DNA of 64,000 nt, from positions 1 through 64,000 of the forward strand of contig CAYWMD010000035.1 of assembly GCA_964458575.1 (NCBI GenBank). The letters are read 5' to 3'. The number at the start of each line of letters is the position of its first letter. Positions within the stretch are counted from its first letter, which is position 1. The notes beneath the pieces were generated by a model. That model ran no database searches. It was not told the DNA's origin and worked only from the letters and a program-made list of their open reading frames with translations. The position numbers were made by a program, and so were the translations under genes. The stretch comes from CAYWMD01 sp964458575. Its GTDB lineage: Bacteria; Verrucomicrobiota; Verrucomicrobiia; Limisphaerales; JADLHS01. This document shows positions 43,975-54,245 of this stretch, one piece after another.

Positions 43975-45879
43975 TCAACTTTTTGGCGGCGTGAATTGAA
44001 TTGCCAGCAACGGTTTGCCAGCTCGACCATAATCGCCATTGATACGGATTACAGCCCGATCCCATGCGATGGCGTCAGCGCAGGTCAGATTTAATTTCAG
44101 TTCTTTGCGCTCTCCGGGCAACAACTCCACCCGGGACGGCATGTCCGCGCTCCAGTGTTCGGGCACTTCGACGCGCAATTGTCCGGACGCCGCCTTGTCG
44201 CTGAAGTTGTATATGAAGATTGAAATATTTTTGGTTTCGCCGTTCGCAATCGTATAGGCAGATTTGTTGAGAACCGCGCTTTCTTCGGGAATGACCGCTT
44301 GAATCACCACTGCTCCCGGTTTGCCATTCAACCACTTCGCCGGTTTGGGCGGAGGAATCAATTTGGGCAGGGAATGTTTGGCCAGCGCCACAAACAGCGG
44401 CGTGCGGGAGAGATTCAATACGCCGTTGGTCGCCGAAACAGTGCGCCCTAAATGATCGAAACATTCCCGCGGCTGCTTCGCAAGCTGGAAGCGACCACCG
44501 TTGTCGGACCAGATGATGAGCACATCGGCCGGTTTGCCATCCGGTTTGGCGTCGAACACATAACCTTGGGTGCTTGCGTCGTCCGCTTTAACCCGTCCGA
44601 CGGGTTTGGCGTCAGCCAGCCATCGGCCAACTACCGTGAGTGAGACGTAGCCCGGACGCGGTGTCAGGTCAGGCCGCAGCAATCCGTATTGCAATCTGTG
44701 TTCCGAGTAATGTGGCAGCACGAAGTAGAAAATCGCCCTGGCACCTTCGTGAATGGCGAGCGCGTAGGTCTTGACCAAGCGTTCGCTCTGCAATCGCAGG
44801 TCTTCGTCGCCAAGCTCTTTGAGCGCTTCATCACCGCGCCATTTGACGTGAATGCTCGTTTCGGTGACCCACATGGGCCTGCCGGCGGAAACCGCGCGCT
44901 GGTCCGCGTAAACACCCGGATAATTTTCAAGCGGTTCGTAAGTGTGTAGGTTGTACGTGTCGAAGTAGGGCCACGCTTCGTTGTTCTGAAAATCCTTCAG
45001 CGTTGCGGCGCGCCGGATGCCGAAAACATTCAGGCATGCAGTCACGTCGGGGTTGCCAGCTTTGAGTCCGAGATACGCTGCTTTCTGAAACGTGGCCATC
45101 TCGCTGCCGGTATGGCCGCCGAACACAGCTAGGTCGGCTTCATTCCAAGGTTCGAACGCGCCAATCTCTCCCGTCCAACGTCGCGCCACTTCGCGATAGA
45201 AGTTGTAAACGTCGCGCAAATCCGGCGGGAAACGATTGCCCTTGGGGTTGGCCCAACCGGGAGAGAGGTGATTGACCTGCAAAATCTGCAATCCGGCTTC
45301 GTGCTGGATTTGGGCGGAATCGTCGTATTGATTGTGTCCGGCAAACTCGCCGCGTTTCGGCTCCATTTGCTGCCAGTTGAGACGGTCGCGAACACGGTTG
45401 ATCCCCGCCAACTGGCAGAGATTCGCCACGTCGCCCATTTTTTCCTTCGGCCAGAACCACGCCATGCCGACGTCAAGGCAAATGGGCGAGGTGAGCGGTG
45501 TCCGCGCGCTCAGCGGTTCGATGACGCAGGCGAACGTCCGGTTCGTGATGTGTCCTTTTCCTCGGACGATTTTGTACCAGCCAACCGGCAGCCGGCCAAC
45601 GTCAGCCTTGCCGTCCTTGATCTCACCACTTTTGACCAGTTTGTTCTCGTAATCCACAAGTCGCCACGTTTCAACCGGTCCCGGCGGTGCAGCAACAACA
45701 ACATCCTCCCCCGCAAGGAAGACGTTGCCGGGATGAGCAGGCAACGTCCGCGGAATGGTGCGGTTGATATTCAGCCCATCGGCACGCGACCAAAAGGCGG
45801 CTGCCGTAGCCAGCAAGCCCATCGCACAGAAGAGCGCTTTGCTCTGCAAACTCACGGCAGGCAGTGCGTTAATGGACAA
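43975..45879 (-). CDS. Secreted clan GH-A glycoside hydrolase
   Basis: 634 residues; TTG at 45879 is the likely start (8 bp after the upstream stop), with a signal segment AMGLLATAAAF. An N-terminal beta-domain (~50-125) precedes a (beta/alpha)8 barrel. The acid/base is in FEPWNEADL (Glu247, Asn-Glu pair) and the nucleophile in MWVTETSIHV (Glu340), the paired glutamates of clan GH-A (GH5/39/42-like). A C-terminal sandwich (~480-630) follows, including NISIFIYNFSDKAASGQLRVEVP. The exact GH family cannot be assigned by eye. Cotranscribed with the Ig-repeat protein upstream under operator C. Confidence 0.8.
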   Translation of the reverse strand: MSINALPAVSLQSKALFCAMGLLATAAAFWSRADGLNINRTIPRTLPAHPGNVFLAGEDVVVAAPPGPVETWRLVDYENKLVKSGEIKDGKADVGRLPVGWYKIVRGKGHITNRTFACVIEPLSARTPLTSPICLDVGMAWFWPKEKMGDVANLCQLAGINRVRDRLNWQQMEPKRGEFAGHNQYDDSAQIQHEAGLQILQVNHLSPGWANPKGNRFPPDLRDVYNFYREVARRWTGEIGAFEPWNEADLAVFGGHTGSEMATFQKAAYLGLKAGNPDVTACLNVFGIRRAATLKDFQNNEAWPYFDTYNLHTYEPLENYPGVYADQRAVSAGRPMWVTETSIHVKWRGDEALKELGDEDLRLQSERLVKTYALAIHEGARAIFYFVLPHYSEHRLQYGLLRPDLTPRPGYVSLTVVGRWLADAKPVGRVKADDASTQGYVFDAKPDGKPADVLIIWSDNGGRFQLAKQPRECFDHLGRTVSATNGVLNLSRTPLFVALAKHSLPKLIPPPKPAKWLNGKPGAVVIQAVIPEESAVLNKSAYTIANGETKNISIFIYNFSDKAASGQLRVEVPEHWSADMPSRVELLPGERKELKLNLTCADAIAWDRAVIRINGDYGRAGKPLLAIQFTPPKS

Positions 45880-45887
45880 TCCGGCTG

Positions 45888-48800
45888 TTATCGCAAGCCG
45901 AAGAAGCGTTGGGCCGGAGTGCTGACGTTGTTGGTGTAAGGACTCATCGCGCCCGAAACGTTCACATACGGTCCAACGACATTCGTCGCGGTGACCAGTG
46001 TGTACGATCCGGTCCAGCTTAGAATCAGATCGTTGCCGATACGGGAATAGGAGAGCGTCGGCCGCGGCAGCACCGTGTTCACCACGGGTCCGAAATGCAG
46101 GCCGCGGAAGGTTTGATTCGCGCCGGCGTTCGCCAGCGTCGTGCCGGCCGAACCTGCACCCGTGTCAACCACTTTGATGAGGTGATTGTTGTCAAACGTA
46201 TCGTCGTTGCTCGTTACGTAGAGGACGGGGTTGGCGCCGCTGAAATCGCCGGTGATGTAGCGCGGTCCCAAGCTGCCGAACCCGGTGTTCAGCGTGTAAG
46301 CGAGACTCCAGGTTGAGCCGTTGAATTCCCACCGCTGAATGCCGCCTCCGCTGGCAACGTTGCGCTGATCGGTCACATAGATCAGGTTTCCAGTTGGGTT
46401 GACGGCGACATCGTAACTGCCGGAGGAACTATTGGTGAACAATTGCGACTGCGACCCGGCTGTGGTCGCCAACCCGTTGACTTTTACAACACCGGGCGAC
46501 GAGCCGGCCGCGCTGGTGCCGTAGATGTCGCCATTGAACAGACCCATCGAGCGGAGGTTGGGAAGGATGTCTTGCACCTGAGCGGCCGGATGGTCAAAGC
46601 CAAAATAATAGACCCCGGACTTCCCGCCCGCACCCCAGTAGTTATTCGTGCCATCCGAGATGGCCGCACGCCAGTAGGTGTTGTCAAACGCCGAGTCCGT
46701 GCTGGCCACCGCCAGTGTGTATTGGCCGAACGAATCAATCCGACCAATCCCTCGGGGAACTTCCGTAGCCGCCAGACTAGCCAGGTTCACGCTGTTGTTG
46801 AGATTGGTATTGTAACCCGCCACCACCATAAAGCGGCCGTCCAGTGAGCGGGTCAGGCTCGTGCCGGTCGTGGTGCCGTTGTTCACGCCGTTGATGTTGT
46901 CCCAACCCAAGGCCACCATGCCAGTGGGGCCATCATCCGGTATGGTGATTGTGTTTATGTAGGTGCCGTCTGTCGTAAACTGGTCCAGGAACAGGGAGCT
47001 TCCGTTGAGGGTCAAGGTTTGCGCGCCATCACCCACGCGAACAATGACGAGGTTGCTTTCGACCAGCGAAAGGCTGTTGGAAACCGTCAGCGCCGCCACC
47101 GAACTGGTCACCGAACTAAAGCTGTTGGAAATCACCACCCGGTAGTCGCCCATGACGTTCGCCTGCGCATTGCTCACCACGTAGGTGGATGACGTGGCAC
47201 TGGCGAGGTTGGTTCCGTAACGTCGCCACTGGTACGTAAATGGTCCGGAGCCGCCCGCTACAACCGAAAACGCCGCCCGCACACCCGCGACCACCGTGCG
47301 CGATCGGGGCTGAATTGCCACATTAGCGGGGGCCGAGATGGTCAGCGTCGCTGCGGCGCTCGTGGTCGTTTTGGCTCCAATCACAATCACGGTATAGCTC
47401 CCTTCTTCCGCGCCGGAAATGCCGGTGATGGTCAACGTGTCCGAAAAAACGCCCGAGTACGGGGCGGTTTCGTTGAGTGGAACGCCGTTTTTGTGCCACC
47501 AATAGGTGAAGGAGCCGCCTCCGCCTGTTCCGTCGGCCACGACGTGAAACATCACAGTCGCACCTGGCGGATTCGTGACGGAAGCGGGTTGCGTCACGAT
47601 GGCCGGATCATTGACCACGAGGTTCGCATTCGAGCTGTCAATGGTTGACCCTAGGTTGTTGGTCACGGTTACGTAGAAGGTGGCTTCATCTGCATACGCG
47701 ACGTTCGCCAGTGCCAGCACGTTGCTGTGGCTGCCCGAGATGTTTCCACCGTCGCTCAAATCACCAAATCCCATTTTGTGCCATTGGTATTTAAACGGTC
47801 CCGTGCCCGACGCCGTGATTTGGAACAACGCGGTCGTGCCGTAATCATTCGTCTGATTCTGCGGCTGAACGACCACGGCTGGATCGTGGATGTCCAAAAC
47901 GGCATTGCTGCTGACCCCAACCGTGCCGAAATAATTGGTGACATACACGGCATAGCTGCCGGCATCGCCGCCGGTGATGTTGTGAATGGTCAGCACGTTG
48001 GAATTGGCGCCGGAAATGTGGGCGCTATCGGAAAGCGGCGTTGCCCCTTTGAACCAACGATAAGTCAGGGGCGGCGCGCCTTTCGCCGTGACGCTAAATG
48101 TGGCGTCGTCTCCATTCGCCAACGCCAGATCGCCGGGTTGTGCCAGGAACTGCACGTAATCGCTGCTGGGTGTCACATCAGCCCACGCCAGGCCGACGCG
48201 AATTTCATCCATCTGACCGTACGGTCCGTTTGCGGGTTGCTCGAGCACCACACTCGCGATTCTCGCCAAGGCCGTATTGTTGCCACCCGAGAGCAAAGTC
48301 TCCGCCGGAGCTGACCCGGCGCCGAAAGTCGAAGCGTTCGGATTAATCCAGATCCGCCCATCGCCATTCGCATAACCGCTTCCTGAATCGCTGAACATGT
48401 ACGCGAACACGAGGAAGACCGTCTCGCCAACCGTGTGACTTGTACTATCCCATGCGACCGTGGCATTAACGGTTCCCTTGCCGCCTCCATCAATGCCGAT
48501 GTTATATCCGCCTGCTCCATCTGTCCGAACCATCAGAATACTCGCCCACGAAAGCGCGGGAGGATTGTTGCCCTGCGTGCCTTGGACCTGGACGCCTCCC
48601 AAAAGACCGACACCGTTGGTGCTCAAACCGGTGAGATCCGTCAATTTCAAGATACAAGACCAATAAACCGTGCTGTACGACCCCGGTGTAAAGCCACCAG
48701 CGCCAACTTCCAGTTCCATGAGAGCGCTGTCGCCATTCGGACCAAATGAAACACTTCGACCGCCACCAGTGGCATCCAAGCTACTATACGTCAGGTCTCC

Positions 48801-49064
48801 CGAAGCAATGGTCGGCTGCGAACCACCTGTCCCCGGGCCGGGCCGCAGCACCCATTGCGGCTTCGATTGGGAGGTCGAATTATCCCAAGCCGCAAAGGAC
48901 GCGCTGATTTGGCCGACAACGCTGCTGCCTAGTGTATAACTCGTGCCGGGCGGAGTTCCAGTCGAATCGCTGAACGGTTCGTAGGTGGGATGGCCGACTG
49001 TCGTTTGGGCTAATGCCGGCACGCTCACCAGACAGCTTGAGAGTAGAATCACTAGCTTTTTCAT
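45888..49064 (-). CDS. Secreted protein: cluster-specific N-terminal domain, four Ig-like repeats and a propeller-like domain
   Basis: 1058 residues. Signal peptide MKKLVILLSSCLVSVPALAQ. Residues ~21-300 are a domain shared with the next two genes (YEPFSDS..., GYNIGIDGGGKGT, DEIRVGLAWADVTP). Four Ig-like repeats follow (~305-665), each with the W-x-K...GSYAVYVTN or NNLG pattern. A ~320-residue beta-propeller-like region includes GNLIYVTDQRN and ITGDFSG. The C-terminal module ends PAQRFFGLR. Likely surface-exposed and carbohydrate-binding rather than catalytic (inference). Operator C and a consensus promoter lie 157-204 bp upstream. Confidence 0.72.
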   Translation of the reverse strand: MKKLVILLSSCLVSVPALAQTTVGHPTYEPFSDSTGTPPGTSYTLGSSVVGQISASFAAWDNSTSQSKPQWVLRPGPGTGGSQPTIASGDLTYSSLDATGGGRSVSFGPNGDSALMELEVGAGGFTPGSYSTVYWSCILKLTDLTGLSTNGVGLLGGVQVQGTQGNNPPALSWASILMVRTDGAGGYNIGIDGGGKGTVNATVAWDSTSHTVGETVFLVFAYMFSDSGSGYANGDGRIWINPNASTFGAGSAPAETLLSGGNNTALARIASVVLEQPANGPYGQMDEIRVGLAWADVTPSSDYVQFLAQPGDLALANGDDATFSVTAKGAPPLTYRWFKGATPLSDSAHISGANSNVLTIHNITGGDAGSYAVYVTNYFGTVGVSSNAVLDIHDPAVVVQPQNQTNDYGTTALFQITASGTGPFKYQWHKMGFGDLSDGGNISGSHSNVLALANVAYADEATFYVTVTNNLGSTIDSSNANLVVNDPAIVTQPASVTNPPGATVMFHVVADGTGGGGSFTYWWHKNGVPLNETAPYSGVFSDTLTITGISGAEEGSYTVIVIGAKTTTSAAATLTISAPANVAIQPRSRTVVAGVRAAFSVVAGGSGPFTYQWRRYGTNLASATSSTYVVSNAQANVMGDYRVVISNSFSSVTSSVAALTVSNSLSLVESNLVIVRVGDGAQTLTLNGSSLFLDQFTTDGTYINTITIPDDGPTGMVALGWDNINGVNNGTTTGTSLTRSLDGRFMVVAGYNTNLNNSVNLASLAATEVPRGIGRIDSFGQYTLAVASTDSAFDNTYWRAAISDGTNNYWGAGGKSGVYYFGFDHPAAQVQDILPNLRSMGLFNGDIYGTSAAGSSPGVVKVNGLATTAGSQSQLFTNSSSGSYDVAVNPTGNLIYVTDQRNVASGGGIQRWEFNGSTWSLAYTLNTGFGSLGPRYITGDFSGANPVLYVTSNDDTFDNNHLIKVVDTGAGSAGTTLANAGANQTFRGLHFGPVVNTVLPRPTLSYSRIGNDLILSWTGSYTLVTATNVVGPYVNVSGAMSPYTNNVSTPAQRFFGLR

Positions 49065-49220
49065 ACGGGTTTGGGTTTGGTTTCGGTTGTTCTTGAGTAG
49101 CAGCTAACTTATTTTGCGACCCGGTTCGTTTGCACTGGAGGCCAAACAGCCGACTCGCTCGACCATTGTCGCTTCCCATGGGAATCACATAAGCTGCCAT
49201 TCATGTGGAGTTAGGTTATG

Positions 49221-49268
49221 TAACGCAATCGTTTGCGCACTGTAATTCCTGCGCACACAGCATGTCAA
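49221..49268 (-). promoter_or_regulatory. Promoter with LacI operator (site C)
   Basis: Minus-strand -35 TTGACA (49263-49268), 17-bp spacer, weak -10 TTACAG (49240-49245). The operator spans 49221-49240, with one good half (TGCGCAAAC) and one half carrying a single T/A change. The leader to the start at 49064 is ~165 bases. Drives the Ig-repeat and GH-A genes. Confidence 0.7.
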
Positions 49269-49288
49269 TCATTTTCTTATGGGACGAA

Positions 49289-52200
49289 TCAGGGCGACCG
49301 CACCCGCACGCGCACAAACATCGGTGATTGTCCCGGGACGCCGGCATCGGCGCGAAAAACCACATCCTCAAAACCCGGCAGTATCGCAGAGGGTAAAGCC
49401 GAAACCTCCGAACCGGCTGGTTCGGACCAGTCGTTCAGACCGTTCGAAGATTCAATCTGGTAAATCAGCTCGTGACTCCCGATCAACCGCCGATGATAAT
49501 GGATTTGCAAGTGATCGGCGATAATTTCGGCAGTGATCCGGGCGAGTTGTCCATCGGGAATGCCAGGCTGACCGCCGAATGCGTACTCGCCCAGTCGCGT
49601 CACTCCGTCACCGTCGTCGTCCGCGTTCCAATCCATCGCTGCGTTTCCAAAATAACGGCGATGCCAGGCAAGAGCGGAATCATTGGTGGCATCAGACTGC
49701 CCGGCAATTTCCTGACCGCTCAATGCCCGGTTGAAAATGCGGACTTCGTCAATCGTGCCATTGAAGAAGCGACCCTGTATATCAGAACCGATCAGAACAT
49801 CGTTTGAGGCAACAGTATTGATCGCAACGAACGCGCCACCGACGACCGCATCGGGGTGGCCGTCAACATAGAATTGGACATTGGTCGAAGTGGGTGAGGG
49901 CAGGTTGCTGAGCACACACGCGACATGATGCCATTGACCGTCGTTGACCGGGGTGGCGGCGATCGTATTTCCAAAGCCGAGTTCGAGCCGGAGCGTGCCT
50001 TTCGGGTCGGTGGAGTTTTGAATCAGAAGCGACCACTTGTTGCCGGACGGGAGGTCGCCCCACGACACGATTCCGATTGAATTATTGGTTTCGCCCGTCT
50101 TGATCCAGGCCGAAACGGTGCGCGGCGCGTTGCCCGTTATTCCTTTGAATCCATTTATGACGGCTTCATTCGCAATTCCGTCGAACTCTAGCGCGCGGTT
50201 GAACTTGCCTGCGACCCATTGGGCGGGATCATTCGAGAAACCCGCCAACGTCGCGCTTGCACCGCCACCTGCTTCGTACGTCGTCAGTCCGGAGGTTTGG
50301 TTAAACGGAAACCAATAAGAGCCATCGGTAAAGAAAACCGTTACCCGCACGGTCGCCGAATTCGTGGATTGCCCGTCGCTAATCGTGTAGGCAAACCAAT
50401 CCTCGCCGAGAAAATTGCTGGCGGGGGAGTAAACGATTTGTCCGGCGTTCGTCACCGCCGTTCCAGCCTGCGGCTGACCGACACTGATGATGGAGAGCGG
50501 CGATGGTGTGCCGTCATCGGAATCATTCGCCAGCGCGTTAATGAACACTGGCGTTCCTTGGGATGTGGCCGCGCCGTCATCGTGCGCCGTCGGCGGAGTA
50601 GGCGCACCAAAGCCGTCACGACGGAACGCGCTGGCCGGGATTGGCTGTTTCCCGATGCCCGGGCCACTCCACGAGAAGTTGAGGGCCGGAGTTCCAGCGG
50701 TCGCGCGCGCATAATAAAGCCGGAACGGATGCAGTCCGGCCTTGAGTTTGATCAACCCGGCCAGTTCAGCGCCGCTGACGTAACCGTAGTCCTCGTCAAT
50801 AACCGTCGCGTCGTGAATGCGCAACAATGTGCCCGTGTCTGCGGACAGATAAAACACGTAATTCCCATCCGCCGGCGCGAGAACATAGCCGGTGAACAAC
50901 AAACCGATGTTGTCGTCTCGCGGACGGACGGCCAGCGTAGGCACGTTGGTCGTGCCGCTCGATGTGCTCATCAAAGTTGTCAATTCCGGCACCCAGGGAA
51001 ATGCTTCGGCGTAGGCTTTCCACTCGACGCCGGGCGTGACTGGGGAAACGGTAACCGGCGGAACCAATTCGTTATCGTAGGGCCGTGGCGCAGTGGTATT
51101 CGGTCGGCGCAACTGGAGCACGCGATCCTTCATCTTCTGCTGCAAGCTGGCAAAAGCAGGATTCTCGGCCAGATTATTCGTCTCCTTTGGATCGCCGGCC
51201 ACATCGTAAATTTCAAAATCATTGGAGTGGGAAGTGATGTCGTAGCGGACGCCTTGAAAACCTTCCAGTCCGATCGCTTGCATCTGGTTGCGCACCCGGC
51301 CGCGGCGATTGGGCTCGAATTCGGTATAACTCGGTATGGAATAAGGATCGTCAAACTCCACATAAACGGTGCTTGGTCGCTGAGTGCCGATGCCCGTCAA
51401 GGTCGGCACCAGCGACACACCGTCGCTGCACGCCGGAGACGGCAGTCCCGCCAGATCGGTGAACGTCGGCAACCAGTCGTGAAACTGTGAAGGTGTCACG
51501 TTGGTGGTGCCTGCTGTTATCGTCCCGGGCCAACGTGCGAAAGTGGGCACGCGAATCCCGCCTTCGAATGTGTCCCGTTTGACGCCGTCCATCGGGCCGA
51601 ACGTGTCGAAGAAGTTTGCCGCAATTCCTTGATCGGTCGTGGGGCCGTTGTCGGAAGTGAACACCACCAGCGTGTTGGTGTCCATGTTCAGGTCTTTCAA
51701 CAACTGGATGATGTCCGCCACTGCTTCATCAATCCGGCGCACGCCCGTGGCGTAGCGTTTGTAAAGGTTGGGCCAGGCTGCTTCAGGCGTGCCTGGATTG
51801 TTGTCATGGTCGTAGGTTGCCGTCGCGTAATCGGGTGGCAGGTAGGAATCCACCGTCCCGCTGGCCGTGTTGATCATGTGGCCGGGCGTTCCAAGCCATT
51901 GCAAACCGCCGCCGAGGCCACCGCCCGCTGGATACGCCTGGGTGGGTAATTCATAATGAAAGTGCGGCGTGTCGAAGGCGACATAAAGGAACACCGGCCG
52001 GTTTGGTTGCGCGGTATGCTGGTCCGCCAGCCATTTTTTCGCCCGCGCGGTGAACAGGTCGGCGGTGTAACATTTGTCCAGCGTGGAGGTGACGTTGTTG
52101 GTGCCGTCCCAACACTGTTTGCTGCCGCTGGTATTAAGCGCCTCCTTCGGATAATGCTCGTGCCCGTCCGCGTGCCGCTGGTAGCCGAAGAAATAATCAA

Positions 52201-54088
52201 ACCCGCGCTTGGTGGGAAACGCCGCCCAATCCGCCGGCCCGGTGCCGCCCACGTCGTCGCCGCCCACTCCCCATTTGCCAAACGCGGCGGTCGCGTAACC
52301 CGCTTTTTGAAGAACGTTGGCCAGCGTATGGTTGTCGGATATCGCCTTGTCCCACTGTTGATTGCGGACGTTCGAATGGCCTTGGTGGACTCCCAAAAGC
52401 AGCGACGCCCGGGACGGAACGCAAATCGGCGCCGGACAATAGTGCCTGCGAAATTGCATCCCCTCGGACGCCAGAGTATCCAGATTGGGCGTGGTTTGCT
52501 TCGGTAAACCCGCCGCCCGGCCATTTTGATACAGCACACCCACATCGCCATAACCCAAATCGTCGCACAGAATGAAGACGATGTTTGGGCGGCTGCCGTT
52601 GAGGGAAGGATCAATGATGCGCAACTCCGCGTTGCTGCTGGTCACCACGTCGCCGAAGCTGTTTGTTACCCGAACAGCATACGTTCCGGCGTCGCCGAAC
52701 GAAGCATTGCTGATTGTCAGATTCGCCGAACTCGCCCCGGCTATGGTCCCACCGTCATTGAGAGCCACGCCGGCTTTTAACCAACGGAAAGTCAATGGTC
52801 CCGCACCCGCCGCGCCGACCTGGAACATGGCATTTGTGCCCGCGTGCAATACTTGATTGACGGGTTGGTTCGTGATGAACGGATCGTTCACGGTCAATAC
52901 TGCCATGCGACTCGTGACGGAACCTTCCGCGTCTGTCACCTTCACCGAATAACCACCTCCGAAGGTGCGATCCAGGTTGCTGATGGACAATGTCGCGTTG
53001 GTTACGCCAAAAATTTTTCCACCGTCGGATAAATCAAGGTCGTCCTTGCGCCATTGATAGCTGACCGGCGGTGTGCTGCCGGTGACGCTCACGGAAAACG
53101 TCGCCTTCGCTCCGGCGTTTTGCGTCTGATCCGCCGGCTCGTCTTCGATAGTCAATTCGTCAACCGCCGGCCCGCCGGTGACGGAGGCCCAGTCGAGTCC
53201 GACCCGTAAATCATCAATCAGCCCGGTTGGTGCCCCGGCGTTTTCCATAAGCATAAAACCCGCAACTCTCGCCAGGTCGGTGCTGTTACCTGTGGAAGTC
53301 AAATCCGCCGTGGGCACCGACGCTGCCCCAAAGGTGGATGGCGCCGGATTTATCCAAAGCCGTCCCCCGGCGTCACTCTGGCTGGCGGGCGAATTAAAAT
53401 CATAGCTCCCCACGAGAAACAAAGTACCATTCGTCGTGTAAACCGTATTGTGCCATTGAATCGCGGCGTGCGTGCTTCCCTTGCCGCCTCCATCAATGCC
53501 CACGTTGAATCCTCCTGCGGTGCTTCGGAGCATCACCACGGCCCCCTGCGCACTTGGAACACTCGGGTCTGGATTTTGACTTTGGACTTGGGTGACCGCG
53601 GTAAGGCCGACTCCCGAAGCACTCATGCCGGTGAGGTCGGTCAATTTCAACACAAAGGAAAAATAAACGGTGTTCGCAGTGATGGCGATGCCGCTAATGG
53701 AAGTTCCGTTTCCTATGCCACCTGAGGCGACCGATAGATTCATGAGCGCGCTGCTGCCATTGCCGCCGAAGCGCGCGCTTCCACCGCCGCCGGCGGAATT
53801 CAAACTGGGATATGCCTGATCGCCGGCGACAATGGTCGGCTCTATGACGCCGGATGCCGTTCGCTCGTACCATTGTTGCGTTCCCGAATAAACCGCGTAA
53901 GCGGCGCTCGCTTGGCCGGCTAGATTCGCTCCCGGCGTGTAATCGGTGCCGCCGGAACTGGTCGCATTCGCGAATGGCTCATAATCGGGATTGCCGACCG
54001 CAATCTGGGCAAATGAGGGTGCGATTTCCAAAAGGACCGCCGTTAAAGCGAGCAACATCTTCGTCGAACTGGCGTTGAGGCAATTCAT
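49289..54088 (-). CDS. 1599-residue multidomain sulfatase
   Basis: Domains in order: signal peptide (LLALTAVLLEIAPSFAQ); the cluster-specific N-terminal domain (~28-305, with GGFNVGIDGGGKGS and DDLRVGLDWASVTG); two Ig-like domains (~310-402, 403-492); sulfatase (~499-1000) with CDDLGYGD (Asp509, Asp510) and ICVPSRASLL (Cys556 formylglycine site); a PA14-like domain (VLAPADGNYVFYLSADTG); a cadherin-like domain (APTPPTAHDDGA...); a LamG domain (VSAWIKTGETNN, GTIDEVRIFNRALSGQE); and a C-terminal beta module. At the site usually reading GKWH it has GKWG (Lys605, Gly607), so the normal catalytic His is absent there. It lies downstream of a terminator, so it may have its own promoter. Confidence 0.88.
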   Translation of the reverse strand: MNCLNASSTKMLLALTAVLLEIAPSFAQIAVGNPDYEPFANATSSGGTDYTPGANLAGQASAAYAVYSGTQQWYERTASGVIEPTIVAGDQAYPSLNSAGGGGSARFGGNGSSALMNLSVASGGIGNGTSISGIAITANTVYFSFVLKLTDLTGMSASGVGLTAVTQVQSQNPDPSVPSAQGAVVMLRSTAGGFNVGIDGGGKGSTHAAIQWHNTVYTTNGTLFLVGSYDFNSPASQSDAGGRLWINPAPSTFGAASVPTADLTSTGNSTDLARVAGFMLMENAGAPTGLIDDLRVGLDWASVTGGPAVDELTIEDEPADQTQNAGAKATFSVSVTGSTPPVSYQWRKDDLDLSDGGKIFGVTNATLSISNLDRTFGGGYSVKVTDAEGSVTSRMAVLTVNDPFITNQPVNQVLHAGTNAMFQVGAAGAGPLTFRWLKAGVALNDGGTIAGASSANLTISNASFGDAGTYAVRVTNSFGDVVTSSNAELRIIDPSLNGSRPNIVFILCDDLGYGDVGVLYQNGRAAGLPKQTTPNLDTLASEGMQFRRHYCPAPICVPSRASLLLGVHQGHSNVRNQQWDKAISDNHTLANVLQKAGYATAAFGKWGVGGDDVGGTGPADWAAFPTKRGFDYFFGYQRHADGHEHYPKEALNTSGSKQCWDGTNNVTSTLDKCYTADLFTARAKKWLADQHTAQPNRPVFLYVAFDTPHFHYELPTQAYPAGGGLGGGLQWLGTPGHMINTASGTVDSYLPPDYATATYDHDNNPGTPEAAWPNLYKRYATGVRRIDEAVADIIQLLKDLNMDTNTLVVFTSDNGPTTDQGIAANFFDTFGPMDGVKRDTFEGGIRVPTFARWPGTITAGTTNVTPSQFHDWLPTFTDLAGLPSPACSDGVSLVPTLTGIGTQRPSTVYVEFDDPYSIPSYTEFEPNRRGRVRNQMQAIGLEGFQGVRYDITSHSNDFEIYDVAGDPKETNNLAENPAFASLQQKMKDRVLQLRRPNTTAPRPYDNELVPPVTVSPVTPGVEWKAYAEAFPWVPELTTLMSTSSGTTNVPTLAVRPRDDNIGLLFTGYVLAPADGNYVFYLSADTGTLLRIHDATVIDEDYGYVSGAELAGLIKLKAGLHPFRLYYARATAGTPALNFSWSGPGIGKQPIPASAFRRDGFGAPTPPTAHDDGAATSQGTPVFINALANDSDDGTPSPLSIISVGQPQAGTAVTNAGQIVYSPASNFLGEDWFAYTISDGQSTNSATVRVTVFFTDGSYWFPFNQTSGLTTYEAGGGASATLAGFSNDPAQWVAGKFNRALEFDGIANEAVINGFKGITGNAPRTVSAWIKTGETNNSIGIVSWGDLPSGNKWSLLIQNSTDPKGTLRLELGFGNTIAATPVNDGQWHHVACVLSNLPSPTSTNVQFYVDGHPDAVVGGAFVAINTVASNDVLIGSDIQGRFFNGTIDEVRIFNRALSGQEIAGQSDATNDSALAWHRRYFGNAAMDWNADDDGDGVTRLGEYAFGGQPGIPDGQLARITAEIIADHLQIHYHRRLIGSHELIYQIESSNGLNDWSEPAGSEVSALPSAILPGFEDVVFRADAGVPGQSPMFVRVRVRSP

Positions 54089-54177
54089 ATTGCGGCTTAA
54101 CGATAATTCCAGGCACTAGCAACGAAATGTTGGCGACCCCGCTCGGCCGAGTTCAACTTGATCCCCAGCCTCCTTCG

Positions 54178-54225
54178 ATGAAAAAAGCAAGGCTCAATCC
54201 GCTGCAAATGGATTGAGCCTTTTGA
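54178..54225 (-). terminator. Rho-independent terminator after the PEP-CTERM gene
   Basis: A perfect 12-bp stem (AAGGCTCAATCC at 54189-54200 and GGATTGAGCCTT at 54210-54221) with a 9-base loop. On the minus strand it is followed by TTGCTTTTTTC. It lies 25 bp past the stop of the gene at 54246-55238 and separates it from the multidomain sulfatase. Confidence 0.9.
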
Positions 54226-54245
54226 AAAACGACGCGTGTTCAAAA

